Source: CBFDBF01 sp050291465
Lineage (GTDB): Bacteria; Pseudomonadota; Gammaproteobacteria; Chromatiales; Chromatiaceae
Length of the DNA stretch: 64,000 nucleotides
Assembly (NCBI GenBank): GCA_050291465.1
Contig: JBNKJV010000013.1
Location: 1 to 64,000, forward strand
Direction of reading: 5' to 3'
Part shown: in pieces, positions 14,457 to 21,736 of the stretch
Position numbering within the stretch: the first letter of the stretch is position 1
How the letters are laid out: every line of letters starts with the position of its first letter
Notes under the pieces: generated by a model
Told to the model about the DNA's origin: nothing
Database searches by the model: none
The model's input: the letters and a program-made list of their open reading frames with translations, nothing else
Program-made: the position numbers and the translations under genes

Positions 14457-16550
14457 GTGACCCCCATAACCAAAGAATTTCAGTTGGGTGACCACACGGT
14501 CACCATCGAGACCGGTGAGATCGCGCGTCAGGCCGATGGCGCAGTGATGATCAATATGAGCGACACCGTGGTGCAGTGCACCGTGGTGGGCTCCAAGCAG
14601 CCGATGGAAGGGCGTGACTTCTTCCCCCTGACCGTCGATTACCAGGAAAAGACCTACGCCGCGGGTACCATCCCCGGCGGTTTCTTCCGCCGCGAGGGAC
14701 GTCCCTCCGAGAAAGAGATTCTGGTCTGCCGCCTAATCGACCGTCCGGTTCGCCCCCTATTTCCGAAGGGCTACACCAACGAAGTGCAGATCATCTGTAC
14801 CGTCATGTCCCTCAACCCGGCGGTGGATCCCGAGATCCCGGCCATGATCGGCACCTCCGCGGCCCTGGCCATCTCCGGCCTGCCGTTCAACGGACCCATA
14901 GGCGCCGTTCGCGTCGGTTACAAGGACGGTGAATACCTGCTCAATCAGTCCCAGACCGGTCTTAGTGACGAGAGCGATCTGGACCTGGTGGTGGCCGGTA
15001 CCGAAAGCGCCGTGCTGATGGTGGAGTCGGAGGCCGACGGCCTGCCGGAAGAGGTGATGCTCAATGCCGTGCTGTACGGACACGAGCAGATGCAGGTGAT
15101 CATCAAGGCCATCAACGAACTGGCCGCCGAGGTAGGCAAGCCGGTGGCGGAGTTTACCCCGCCGGCAGAGAATACGGAACTTGCGGAGGCCGTAAACGCC
15201 GCCGCCGGAGAGGCCCTGACTCAGGCCTATACCATCGCCGACAAGATGGAGCGTTACGGCCGCATCGACGCGGTTGTCTCCGAGGTGGTGGAGAAGCTCT
15301 GTGCCGGGGACGAGCCCCAGTGGTCCGAGGGTGAGGTAAAAGGCGCTCTGGACAAGCTCAAGAAGAAGACCGTGCGCGGTCGTATCCTGGCCGGTGAGCC
15401 CCGTATCGACGGCCGCGATACCCGCACCGTGCGTCCCATTACCGTCCGTACCGGCGTACTGCCGCGTACCCACGGTTCCGCCCTGTTCACCCGCGGTGAG
15501 ACCCAGGCCCTGGTAGTGGCCACCCTGGGTACCGAACGGGACTCCCAGATCATCGATGCCCTGAACGGTTCCTACCGCGAACCCTTCATGCTGCATTACA
15601 ACTTCCCGCCGTTCTGTGTGGGTGAGACCGGTCGCGTGGGCAGCCCGAAGCGACGCGAGATCGGCCACGGCCGTCTGGCCAAGCGCGGCGTGCTGGCCTG
15701 TATGCCTAATATGGAAGAGTTTCCGTACTCCATCCGCGTGGTCTCCGAGATCACCGAGTCCAACGGCTCTTCCTCCATGGCCTCCGTTTGCGGCACCAGT
15801 CTGGCGCTGATGGACGCCGGCGTGCCCATGAAGGCCCCGGTTGCCGGTGTGGCCATGGGCCTGATCCTGGAGGGCGACAAGTTCGCCGTACTCACCGACA
15901 TCCTGGGTGACGAGGACCACCTCGGTGATATGGACTTCAAGGTTGCGGGCACCACCGAAGGTGTCAACGCCCTGCAGATGGATATCAAGATCCAGGGTAT
16001 TACCAAGGAGATCATGGAGATCGCTCTGGGGCAGGCCAAAGAGGGTCGGCTGCACATCCTCGGCGAGATGAATAAGGAGATCGCTTCCCATCGCGAGGAG
16101 ATGTCCGAGCATGCACCGCGCATCATCACCATCAAGATCGATCCGGAAAAGATCCGCGACGTTATCGGCAAGGGTGGTGTAACCATCCGTTCCATCACCG
16201 AAGAGACCGGTGCCACCGTCGATGTCACCGACGACGGCATGGTCAAGATCTTCTCCGTGGACAAGGCCGCAGGTGAAGAGGCGCTCAAGCGCATCGAACT
16301 GATCACCGCCGACGTCGAAGTGGGCCGGGTCTACGAGGGCAAGGTCGCCCGTCTCATGGATTTCGGCGCCTTCGTCACCATCCTGCCCGGCAAGGACGGT
16401 CTGGTGCACATCTCCCAGATCTGCGAAGAGCGGGTGGAGAAGGTTAGCGACAAACTGGCCGAAGGCGACGTGGTCAAGGTCAAGGTGCTGGAAGTGGACA
16501 AGCAGGGCCGTGTCCGACTCAGCATGAAGGCGGTGGAAGAGGGCGAATAA
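14457..16550 (+). CDS. pnp: Polyribonucleotide nucleotidyltransferase (PNPase)
   Basis: 697 residues beginning with GTG 14457, preceded by TTGAGGAC. Two RNase PH domains (about 1-215 and 310-545), joined by an all-helical linker, are followed by a KH domain (IRDVIGKGGVTIRSITEETG) and an S1 domain (VGRVYEGKVARLMDFGAFV) at the C-terminus. PNPase degrades RNA 3'-to-5' by phosphorolysis and forms part of the degradosome. It is co-transcribed with rpsO and ends in a strong terminator. The first codons MTPITKEFQLG match the family start. Confidence 0.98.
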   Translation: MTPITKEFQLGDHTVTIETGEIARQADGAVMINMSDTVVQCTVVGSKQPMEGRDFFPLTVDYQEKTYAAGTIPGGFFRREGRPSEKEILVCRLIDRPVRPLFPKGYTNEVQIICTVMSLNPAVDPEIPAMIGTSAALAISGLPFNGPIGAVRVGYKDGEYLLNQSQTGLSDESDLDLVVAGTESAVLMVESEADGLPEEVMLNAVLYGHEQMQVIIKAINELAAEVGKPVAEFTPPAENTELAEAVNAAAGEALTQAYTIADKMERYGRIDAVVSEVVEKLCAGDEPQWSEGEVKGALDKLKKKTVRGRILAGEPRIDGRDTRTVRPITVRTGVLPRTHGSALFTRGETQALVVATLGTERDSQIIDALNGSYREPFMLHYNFPPFCVGETGRVGSPKRREIGHGRLAKRGVLACMPNMEEFPYSIRVVSEITESNGSSSMASVCGTSLALMDAGVPMKAPVAGVAMGLILEGDKFAVLTDILGDEDHLGDMDFKVAGTTEGVNALQMDIKIQGITKEIMEIALGQAKEGRLHILGEMNKEIASHREEMSEHAPRIITIKIDPEKIRDVIGKGGVTIRSITEETGATVDVTDDGMVKIFSVDKAAGEEALKRIELITADVEVGRVYEGKVARLMDFGAFVTILPGKDGLVHISQICEERVEKVSDKLAEGDVVKVKVLEVDKQGRVRLSMKAVEEGE

Positions 16551-16571
16551 GCCTTACCTCCTCAGCAGCTG

Positions 16572-16600
16572 AAAAAGGGACCTTAGGGTCCCTTTTTTTT
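16572..16600 (+). terminator. Intrinsic terminator after pnp
   Basis: AAAAAGGGACC-TTA-GGTCCC stem followed by TTTTTTTT. Confidence 0.92.
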
Positions 16601-16647
16601 GCCCTGTTCAAACTTTATCGGGCGCGAATCGCCCGACCTTTCCCTGT

Positions 16648-16663
16648 TGGCCCGCAGCTTGCA
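16648..16663 (+). promoter_or_regulatory. Sigma54-type -24/-12 promoter ahead of moaE
   Basis: TGGCCCGCAGCTTGCA: -24 GG at 16649-16650 and -12 GC at 16661-16662 with exactly 10 bases between, matching TGGCACG-N4-TTGCA except one base. Predicted start of transcription near 16674, about 230 bases before moaE. Confidence 0.65.
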
Positions 16664-16673
16664 GGGTATTTGC

Positions 16674-16902
16674 CTATACCCAAGAGCGAGAGAGCGGGGC
16701 CGGGAAGAAAATACCCGTGTGACCGGTATGAGATTCCTGGAAATCCCGCCGCAAGGGTGGGTCGACGGCCGGTGGGAGAGCTGTTTCCATAAGTCATGCG
16801 GGAGGCATCTATTCCGATGTTGTGCGGGATAAGTCAGCAATATGCCCATGCCATTAAGGGAATGACCCCGTCTCCTTCGACCCTCTGGTAACGGGAGGTT
16901 AA
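16674..16902 (+). promoter_or_regulatory. Long structured 5' leader of the moaE operon
   Basis: The 230-base gene-free stretch contains a GGGTAT-TTGCCT-ATACCC hairpin at its beginning, a GATT-CCTGG-AAATC hairpin and GC-rich segments (CCGGGAAG, GACGGCCGG). A leader of this size before a molybdopterin operon could hold a Moco-type riboswitch, but I cannot align it to that motif. A GGTAAC half-site lies at 16890-16895. Confidence 0.35.
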
Positions 16903-17343
16903 ATGTCCGTATCGATTTCAACAGAACGTTTCTCTCCGTGGTCATTGTTGGCCGACCTGGAGCGGCAACTTATTGATCGCAAAGGCGATGTAGGCGCCTG
17001 TGTCACCTTTGTCGGTACCATGCGCGATTTTAATGAAGGTGATGATGTCGCGGCGATGGAACTGGAGTATTACCAGGGCATGACCGAACGGGTGCTGCAG
17101 GAGATTATCGACCAGGCGACGGTTGAGCATGACCTGGTGGAGGCGCATATCCATCACCGCGTCGGAGAGATTCTGCCCGGGGAGGCTATCGTGGTGATCG
17201 CGGTATGGTCCGCCCACCGCCGCGAAGCCTTCGCGGCCGCACGTCAATTGATCGAGTTCCTCAAGGCGCGTGCGCCGTTCTGGAAACGCGAGATGTTACC
17301 GGAGGGTAACACCCGCTGGGTTACGCATAACACCCCTGGCTAG
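16903..17343 (+). CDS. moaE: Molybdopterin synthase catalytic subunit MoaE
   Basis: 146 residues. Family segments include GACVTFVGTMRDFNEGD, MELEYYQGM, the HHRVGEILPGEAIVVIAVWSAHR stretch and the C-terminal APFWKREMLPEGNTRW with the catalytic lysines (K of FWKRE). With MoaD, MoaE inserts two sulfurs into cyclic pyranopterin monophosphate to give molybdopterin, in the cytosol. Start ATG 16903 follows GGGAGG at good spacing. First gene of moaE-moaC-archease-tauE, driven by a sigma54-type promoter 240 bases upstream rather than a visible sigma70 element. Confidence 0.95.
   Translation: MSVSISTERFSPWSLLADLERQLIDRKGDVGACVTFVGTMRDFNEGDDVAAMELEYYQGMTERVLQEIIDQATVEHDLVEAHIHHRVGEILPGEAIVVIAVWSAHRREAFAAARQLIEFLKARAPFWKREMLPEGNTRWVTHNTPG
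17295..17310. promoter_or_regulatory. GTTACC-N4-GGTAAC palindrome, copy 1 (inside moaE)
   Basis: Perfect palindrome halves GTTACC and GGTAAC separated by GGAG. It lies in the codons for MLPEGN, so coding constraint may explain it, but it fits the operator seen upstream of other genes in this locus and lies 59 bases before moaC. Confidence 0.4.
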
Positions 17344-17368
17344 ATAACGATCGGAGGAGTAGATACGA

Positions 17369-17809
17369 ATGGCTCAAATGGTGGAGGTAGGGACCAAATC
17401 CAATGTGGTTCGGTTTGCCGTGGCAGAGGGCTATTTGCGTTTGCAGCAGGCTAGTCTGGAGGCGATTCGAAACGGAACGGTAAAAAAGGGTATGCCCTTC
17501 GAGGTGGCCAAGGTAGCGGCCATTCAGGCGGTGAAGGACACTCCGCGGATAGTCCCGCTTTGTCATCCCATACCCGTTACCGGGGTAGAGGTGGAACTGG
17601 AGGAGCATAACGGTCGGGTACGCGCCGCCTGCAGGGTCTCTTGCGACTATAAGACCGGCGTGGAGATGGAGGCATTGACCGGGGTAAGTGCGGCCCTGCT
17701 GACTGTCTGGGATATGGTGAAGTATCTGGAAAAGGATCAGGGCGGTCAGTATCCCTCAACCTGTATTGAAGCGATTCAGGTCGTAGAAAAATACAAGGGG
17801 GAAAACTGA
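17369..17809 (+). CDS. moaC: Cyclic pyranopterin monophosphate synthase MoaC
   Basis: 146 residues, slightly shorter than the usual 160. Conserved parts: KGMPFEVAKVAAIQAVKDTPRIVPLCHPIPVTGV (active-site region with the PLCHPI motif) and TGVEMEALTGVSAALLTVWDMVKYLEK (the MEALT and WDM signature). MoaC follows MoaA in converting GTP to cPMP. Starts at ATG 17369 with GGAGGAG upstream. The stop TGA abuts the TTG start of the following gene, indicating translational coupling. Confidence 0.95.
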   Translation: MAQMVEVGTKSNVVRFAVAEGYLRLQQASLEAIRNGTVKKGMPFEVAKVAAIQAVKDTPRIVPLCHPIPVTGVEVELEEHNGRVRAACRVSCDYKTGVEMEALTGVSAALLTVWDMVKYLEKDQGGQYPSTCIEAIQVVEKYKGEN

Positions 17810-18262
17810 TTGGCACGTTATCAGTTCCATGAAGAGCCAAAGGGTGGGGTCGGGTTGGAAGTGATCGCCTCCGATCCCTTGGGAGTGATCGATGCCGCCG
17901 CCGCGGCGCTAAACTTGTTTATGTGGGACCAGGAGGGTGTCCGGGAGCAGGAATCCATTGAGCTGGTCAGCCACGGCTTTAATGAGGGAACAGCCCTGGT
18001 CGCACTGCTTTCGGAGATGCTCTATCGCGCCGATAACGATGATTGGGTATTTAAGCGCTTCCAGGCGGCCGCTCTGGAAGAGGTTATGCCGGACGAGGAA
18101 GGGTCCAGAAAGCGATACCGTATCACCGGCCGGGCTTTTGGCGAACGCCGGGACGGTATGCGTCATCGGAAAAGGTTCCCGGTCCAGGCGGTCTTGCTGC
18201 CGAAACTGAAATTCAAGCCGCATGAGGAGGGATGGCGTTTCTACGCTATCCTGGATGCCTGA
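17810..18262 (+). CDS. Archease-like protein
   Basis: 150 residues beginning with TTG directly after the moaC stop; GGGGGA provides a ribosome site. The pattern resembles archease (about 140 residues): YQFHEE at the N-terminus, an ESIELVSHGFNEGTALVALLSEMLYRADND helix pair corresponding to the usual DLLxxWLNELLYL region, GRAFGERRDGMRHRKRFPVQAV matching the GE..D..RH..VKAVT region, and a final aspartate in YAILDA. Archease activates the RtcB RNA ligase and binds Ca2+; the usual N-terminal HTADIG aspartate is missing here. No rtcB is nearby, and the gene is coupled to moaC, so its role in a molybdopterin operon is unclear. Family assignment is from pattern memory. Confidence 0.55.
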   Translation: MARYQFHEEPKGGVGLEVIASDPLGVIDAAAAALNLFMWDQEGVREQESIELVSHGFNEGTALVALLSEMLYRADNDDWVFKRFQAAALEEVMPDEEGSRKRYRITGRAFGERRDGMRHRKRFPVQAVLLPKLKFKPHEEGWRFYAILDA

Positions 18263-19023
18263 TGGAAGAGCTATTGGTACCCATAGAGTGGGTCGCAATA
18301 ATCTTTTTCGTTGTTTCAATGGCTTATTCGTCAGTCGGGCTTGGCGGTGGATCGAGTTATACCGCGTTACTGATGTTGTTTGGTGCAAGTCAGGTGGCTA
18401 TCCCGTCCATATCCCTGACATTGAATCTGCTGGTTACGACGGTGGGCAGCTACCATTTCATTTCCCACCGTCACGGACGGTGGCGCTTGATACTCCCTTT
18501 CCTGCTCGGTTCGATTCCATTCGCCTACATCGGCGGCACCTTGATGCTGCCCGCAACGGTATTCCGGTGGATATTGCTTCTGAGTCTGTTGTTCGTTTGT
18601 GTGCGTATCTATATGTGGCGTACCGTTTCATTTCAGCTGGGCCTTGATCATAGGCAGAAGCTCGTGCTGGCCGTGGTTTGCGGTATGTTGCTCGGATTTG
18701 TCGCGGGTACGGTTGGGATTGGTGGCGGGATCTACCTCGTGCCCCTCATTATCTTACTTGGGCTGGGGAGCCCCAAGGAGGCCGCGGCAACGGGCGCGAT
18801 CTTTATTTGGGTCAATTCTCTAACCGGATTGACGGCGCGTTATCAATCCAACCTTATCGACCTGGAAGGGATTGTTCCTATCGCCATAGCCGCCCTGATC
18901 GGCGGCGCCCTCGGCTCCTGGTTGGGTTCCGTAAAGCTGGAACCGAGGAAGATGGAGAGGGTCCTCGGGCTTGTGGTTGCTGTTGCCGCCGTCATGCTGG
19001 GTAAACGCCTGATACCGATGTAG
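18262..19023 (+). CDS. TSUP/TauE-SafE family anion exporter
   Basis: 253 residues, about eight membrane helices arranged as two similar halves, each beginning with a glycine-rich motif: SSVGLGGGSSYTALLML near the N-terminus and GTVGIGGGIYLVPLIILLGLG in the second half, the hallmark of the TauE/SafE family. Members move sulfite, sulfoacetate or related organosulfur anions across the inner membrane. ATG 18262 overlaps the archease-like stop by one base (TGATG), so the four genes moaE-moaC-archease-tauE are one operon. Co-expression with a molybdoenzyme supports export of an oxyanion or sulfur product, but the substrate is inferred only. Confidence 0.85.
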   Translation: MEELLVPIEWVAIIFFVVSMAYSSVGLGGGSSYTALLMLFGASQVAIPSISLTLNLLVTTVGSYHFISHRHGRWRLILPFLLGSIPFAYIGGTLMLPATVFRWILLLSLLFVCVRIYMWRTVSFQLGLDHRQKLVLAVVCGMLLGFVAGTVGIGGGIYLVPLIILLGLGSPKEAAATGAIFIWVNSLTGLTARYQSNLIDLEGIVPIAIAALIGGALGSWLGSVKLEPRKMERVLGLVVAVAAVMLGKRLIPM

Positions 19024-19049
19024 TGGCGGTAGACCTCTTTCTGCGGGAT

Positions 19050-19065
19050 GTTACCGAACGGTAAT
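19050..19065. promoter_or_regulatory. GTTACC-N4-GGTAAC palindrome, copy 2
   Basis: GTTACC-GAAC-GGTAAT, one mismatch in the right half. 99 bases upstream of the sigma54 element of moaB. Confidence 0.7.
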
Positions 19066-19082
19066 TGCCGGATTAACCCGTT

Positions 19083-19098
19083 GTTACCGTTTGGTAAC
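19083..19098. promoter_or_regulatory. GTTACC-N4-GGTAAC palindrome, copy 3
   Basis: Perfect: GTTACC-GTTT-GGTAAC. Centre-to-centre spacing to copy 2 is 33 bases, three helical turns, so both lie on the same face of the DNA, as for paired enhancer sites. Confidence 0.75.
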
Positions 19099-19163
19099 AA
19101 TCCCTTTCCCGTGCATATCATATTTCCGGTGAATTCATGCAGATTACATCCTGCCTTATCAGA

Positions 19164-19179
19164 TGGCATGTTTCCTGCC
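19164..19179 (+). promoter_or_regulatory. Sigma54-type promoter of moaB-mobA
   Basis: TGGCATGTTTCCTGCC with -24 GG at 19165-19166 and -12 GC at 19177-19178, ten bases apart. Two palindromic enhancer candidates lie 65-115 bases upstream. Leader of about 80 bases contains a GGGTTT-CTGCTG-AACCC hairpin. Confidence 0.7.
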
Positions 19180-19271
19180 TGTAGTAAGGAAGGCGGGTTT
19201 CTGCTGAACCCGGTGTTAGTCTCCCGCGGGGAGGCGGAATGTATAACTACAGGTACTCAAAGGGAGTCCGA

Positions 19272-19805
19272 ATGTCCAAGACCAAACCTGACGCACCTTT
19301 TGTCCCGCTCAATCTTGCGATTCTTACGGTGTCCGATACGCGTACCGAGGAAAATGACGAATCCGGACACTACCTGCGTGATAATGCCCTTGCAGCGGGC
19401 CATCAGGTAAAAGAAAAGAGGATCTTGATAGACGATATTTATCTCGTTCGGGCTCTGGTTTCACACTGGATTGCCGAACCTGAAATTGACGTTATTCTGA
19501 TTACCGGTGGGACGGGCGTTACTGATCGTGATGTGACGGTTGAAGCGGTTACTCCCCTGCTGGACAAGGAGATCCCCGGTTATGGTGAGTTGTTTCGAGC
19601 GGCCTCGTTTAAAACCATACGAACATCGACTCTCCAGTCGAGAGCCTTTGCCGGTCTGGCAAACGGGACTCTGTGTTTCACCATGCCGGGCTCCCCCGGC
19701 GGATGTCAAACCGCCTGGGATGAGATTGTCAGCCTCCAGATCGACAGTCGCACGCGGCCGTGCAATTTCGTCAATCTGATACCGCGTATGGCGAACAGGA
19801 AATGA
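19272..19805 (+). CDS. moaB: Molybdenum cofactor biosynthesis protein MoaB/MogA family
   Basis: 177 residues from ATG 19272, preceded by GGGAG; an upstream in-frame ATG at 19239 lies in the leader hairpin region. The MPT-binding fold is recognisable: LAILTVSDTRTEENDESG at the start, VILITGGTGVTDRDVTVEAVTPLLDKEIPGYGELFR in the centre and LCFTMPGSPGGCQTAWDEI near the end. The family adenylylates molybdopterin before molybdate insertion by MoeA. Divergence between MoaB and MogA cannot be settled by eye. Followed by mobA after 82 bases. Confidence 0.9.
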   Translation: MSKTKPDAPFVPLNLAILTVSDTRTEENDESGHYLRDNALAAGHQVKEKRILIDDIYLVRALVSHWIAEPEIDVILITGGTGVTDRDVTVEAVTPLLDKEIPGYGELFRAASFKTIRTSTLQSRAFAGLANGTLCFTMPGSPGGCQTAWDEIVSLQIDSRTRPCNFVNLIPRMANRK

Positions 19806-19887
19806 GAGCTGCTGATTCTGTTGGCAGGAACAGGTTCGGGAAGGAAGCAAATTGCGACTGATCTAATTTTCCCTTATAGCTAATACT

Positions 19888-20505
19888 ATGATGCAGAGGC
19901 CTATAGAGACATCCGCCCAGGTTACCGGAATGGTTCTAGCGGGGGGGTGTGGTCGTCGTATGGGAGGTAAAGACAAGGGGTTGGTTGCCCTTAACGGGCG
20001 TTTGATGGTTAATCATATAATTGCCCGGATACAGGAAAAGACCCCTCACGTACTGATCAACGCCAACCGCAATATCGGTATTTATGACCGCATGGGTTAC
20101 CAGGTCGTGCGTGATATCCGTGGTGGATTTCTCGGGCCGGTGGCGGGCGTCGAGAGTGGGCTCAGATATGTTCAAACCCCGCTGTTGTGGGTTGTCCCCT
20201 GCGACACGCCGCTTTTTCCGGATGATGCGCTCGAACGGCTGCTGCAGGCCATGTATCAGAAACGAGCCCCGGCCGCTTATGCGGTCTCCGACGGACGGGC
20301 CCTCCCGGTCTTTTGCCTGCTTCAGGGAAGTCTTTATGCGAGCGCCGGGCGTTATCTGGACAGGGGAGGGAGGAGCATGCGCGGGTGGTTGCAAGAGGTG
20401 GGCGCGGCGGCGGTGGAGTGGAAGGAGTCGCAATCCCGATTTCTTGGGGCTAACTCCTATTCTGAGTTGAGTTCACTGGAGCAAATGGGAGCATTGCGGG
20501 AATGA
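19888..20505 (+). CDS. mobA: Molybdenum cofactor guanylyltransferase MobA
   Basis: 205 residues. The nucleotide-binding signature GMVLAGGCGRRMGGKDKGLVALNG is at residues about 11-34, followed by the NANRN segment, and WVVPCDTPLFPDD (metal-binding aspartate) in the middle. MobA transfers GMP from GTP to Mo-molybdopterin, giving the MGD form required by DMSO-reductase-family enzymes such as the catalytic subunit encoded 7 kb downstream. ATG 19888 and ATG 19891 are both possible starts. Likely co-transcribed with moaB; convergent with the rhodanese gene. Confidence 0.93.
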   Translation: MMQRPIETSAQVTGMVLAGGCGRRMGGKDKGLVALNGRLMVNHIIARIQEKTPHVLINANRNIGIYDRMGYQVVRDIRGGFLGPVAGVESGLRYVQTPLLWVVPCDTPLFPDDALERLLQAMYQKRAPAAYAVSDGRALPVFCLLQGSLYASAGRYLDRGGRSMRGWLQEVGAAAVEWKESQSRFLGANSYSELSSLEQMGALRE

Positions 20506-20537
20506 TTCACTGACGGTCTGTGTCGGCTGAAGAGTAA

Positions 20538-21443
20538 TCACCGTTTCGCGTCTAAATCAATCAGGGTCTTGATCGGAAGTGTTTTTTCCCTAGCCCACTC
20601 GCTCATCGAAGCATCGTAAAGCCTGGCCTTTCTGTTACCCATGATGGCGTAGTCCACGAACCAGGTTAGGGCGGCACGATTGCCGGTATGGCAAAAATGA
20701 ATAGTGCCGTCCTGATCATGATCCAGTCCCGCTGCCTGGTATAAGGTGACCACTGCTGTTTTATCGCGAATGCGTCCATGGGCATCCACCAGCCAGTCGA
20801 AAGGCAGATGTTTTGCGCCGGGAATGGTTCCAGGCCGCTCCAGCGGATTCGCGGTGATCACTCCGGCATATTCGCCCAAGGTACGGGCGTCGAGCAGTTG
20901 GGTGTCGTCCTGCAATGCGGCCAATGTATCCCGACTGGTAGCGACGATGCTGTAGTCAGGATCGGATTGATAACGGGAAACCGGTCGGGAGCGGGGGACA
21001 GTTTCCAGGTCGTGGGTGAAATAGCTGGTGTAGTGGGCGATTCCGCCGTTGAGCACGGTGACTTTCCGGTGGCCCAACACTTTCAATGTCCAGAAAACCC
21101 TGCCGGCAGCCGCCATATCTCCCGGCTGGTTTCCTCCGGCGAGGATAACCACGGTGCTGCTGTTGTCGATACCCAGTTCGCTTAACAACGTTTCCATCCG
21201 GGAGATAGAGGGAAGCATGCCGGGCATGTTTGATTCTTTGCCGGTGCGCCACAGATTATATGGTGCGTTAATGGCGCCGGGGATATGTTGCTGCCGGTAT
21301 AGTGCCGGCTGGCGTATATCCAGCAGGATCAGATCTTTTGAATGTTTATTGGCGTTGAGCCATGTACTGTCGATCAATTCATCCAGTGCGACGGCCGGAG
21401 AACAGAGAACAAACAGCAGAAGGAGAGAAAGAGGTCTGAGCAT
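20538..21443 (-). CDS. Exported two-domain rhodanese (thiosulfate sulfurtransferase)
   Basis: 301 residues from ATG 21443; the frame also opens at 21485, where ATGA would overlap the moaD stop, but the shorter form gives a clean signal peptide (LRPLSLLLLFVLCSPAVALD). Two rhodanese domains follow. The first (LILLDIRQPALYRQQHIPGAINAPY) lacks an active-site cysteine; the second has CHTGNR as catalytic loop and ends with WAREK. Such enzymes move sulfane sulfur between thiosulfate or persulfides and a thiophilic acceptor, here in the periplasm. Last gene of the leftward moeA-moaD-rhodanese operon, which has a sigma54-type promoter. The start is uncertain by 14 codons. Confidence 0.85.
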   Translation of the reverse strand: MLRPLSLLLLFVLCSPAVALDELIDSTWLNANKHSKDLILLDIRQPALYRQQHIPGAINAPYNLWRTGKESNMPGMLPSISRMETLLSELGIDNSSTVVILAGGNQPGDMAAAGRVFWTLKVLGHRKVTVLNGGIAHYTSYFTHDLETVPRSRPVSRYQSDPDYSIVATSRDTLAALQDDTQLLDARTLGEYAGVITANPLERPGTIPGAKHLPFDWLVDAHGRIRDKTAVVTLYQAAGLDHDQDGTIHFCHTGNRAALTWFVDYAIMGNRKARLYDASMSEWAREKTLPIKTLIDLDAKR

Positions 21444-21481
21444 CAAGTTCTCGCATAGGTGAACTATCAGCCTCCGCGAGG

Positions 21482-21736
21482 TCATCCGCCGGTCACCGGA
21501 GGGAAAAAGGCGATTTCATCACCGTTTCTAACCACTTCATCCGGCCCCGCCATTTCCTGGTTGACAGCTGTCAGAATCAGGCTGTCGTTGTCGAAGGTAT
21601 CCGCCCAAGCCCCTTTTCGTGACCTGAGGATCTGTAGGATGTCGCTGATGGTAGCGGCATTCGGAGGCAGCTCCAGGTCTTCGGAAGTCGTTCCGATACG
21701 GTCACGTAGACTGGCAAAGTAGAGCACCTTGATCAT
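21482..21736 (-). CDS. moaD: Molybdopterin synthase sulfur carrier subunit MoaD
   Basis: 84 residues with the ubiquitin-like beta-grasp pattern: IKVLYFASLRDRIG at the start, AVNQEMAGPDEVVRNGDEIAFFPPVTGG at the end. The terminal Gly-Gly is the residue that becomes a thiocarboxylate and donates sulfur through MoaE. ATG 21736 overlaps the moeA stop by four bases (ATGA), so translation is coupled. The presence of moaD in a different operon from moaE, but under the same type of promoter, is notable. Confidence 0.95.
   Translation of the reverse strand: MIKVLYFASLRDRIGTTSEDLELPPNAATISDILQILRSRKGAWADTFDNDSLILTAVNQEMAGPDEVVRNGDEIAFFPPVTGG

Noticed and set aside
16674..16902. Firm call of a Moco or cobalamin riboswitch
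   Set aside because: I could not match the conserved cores of either class by eye; kept only as a structured leader.
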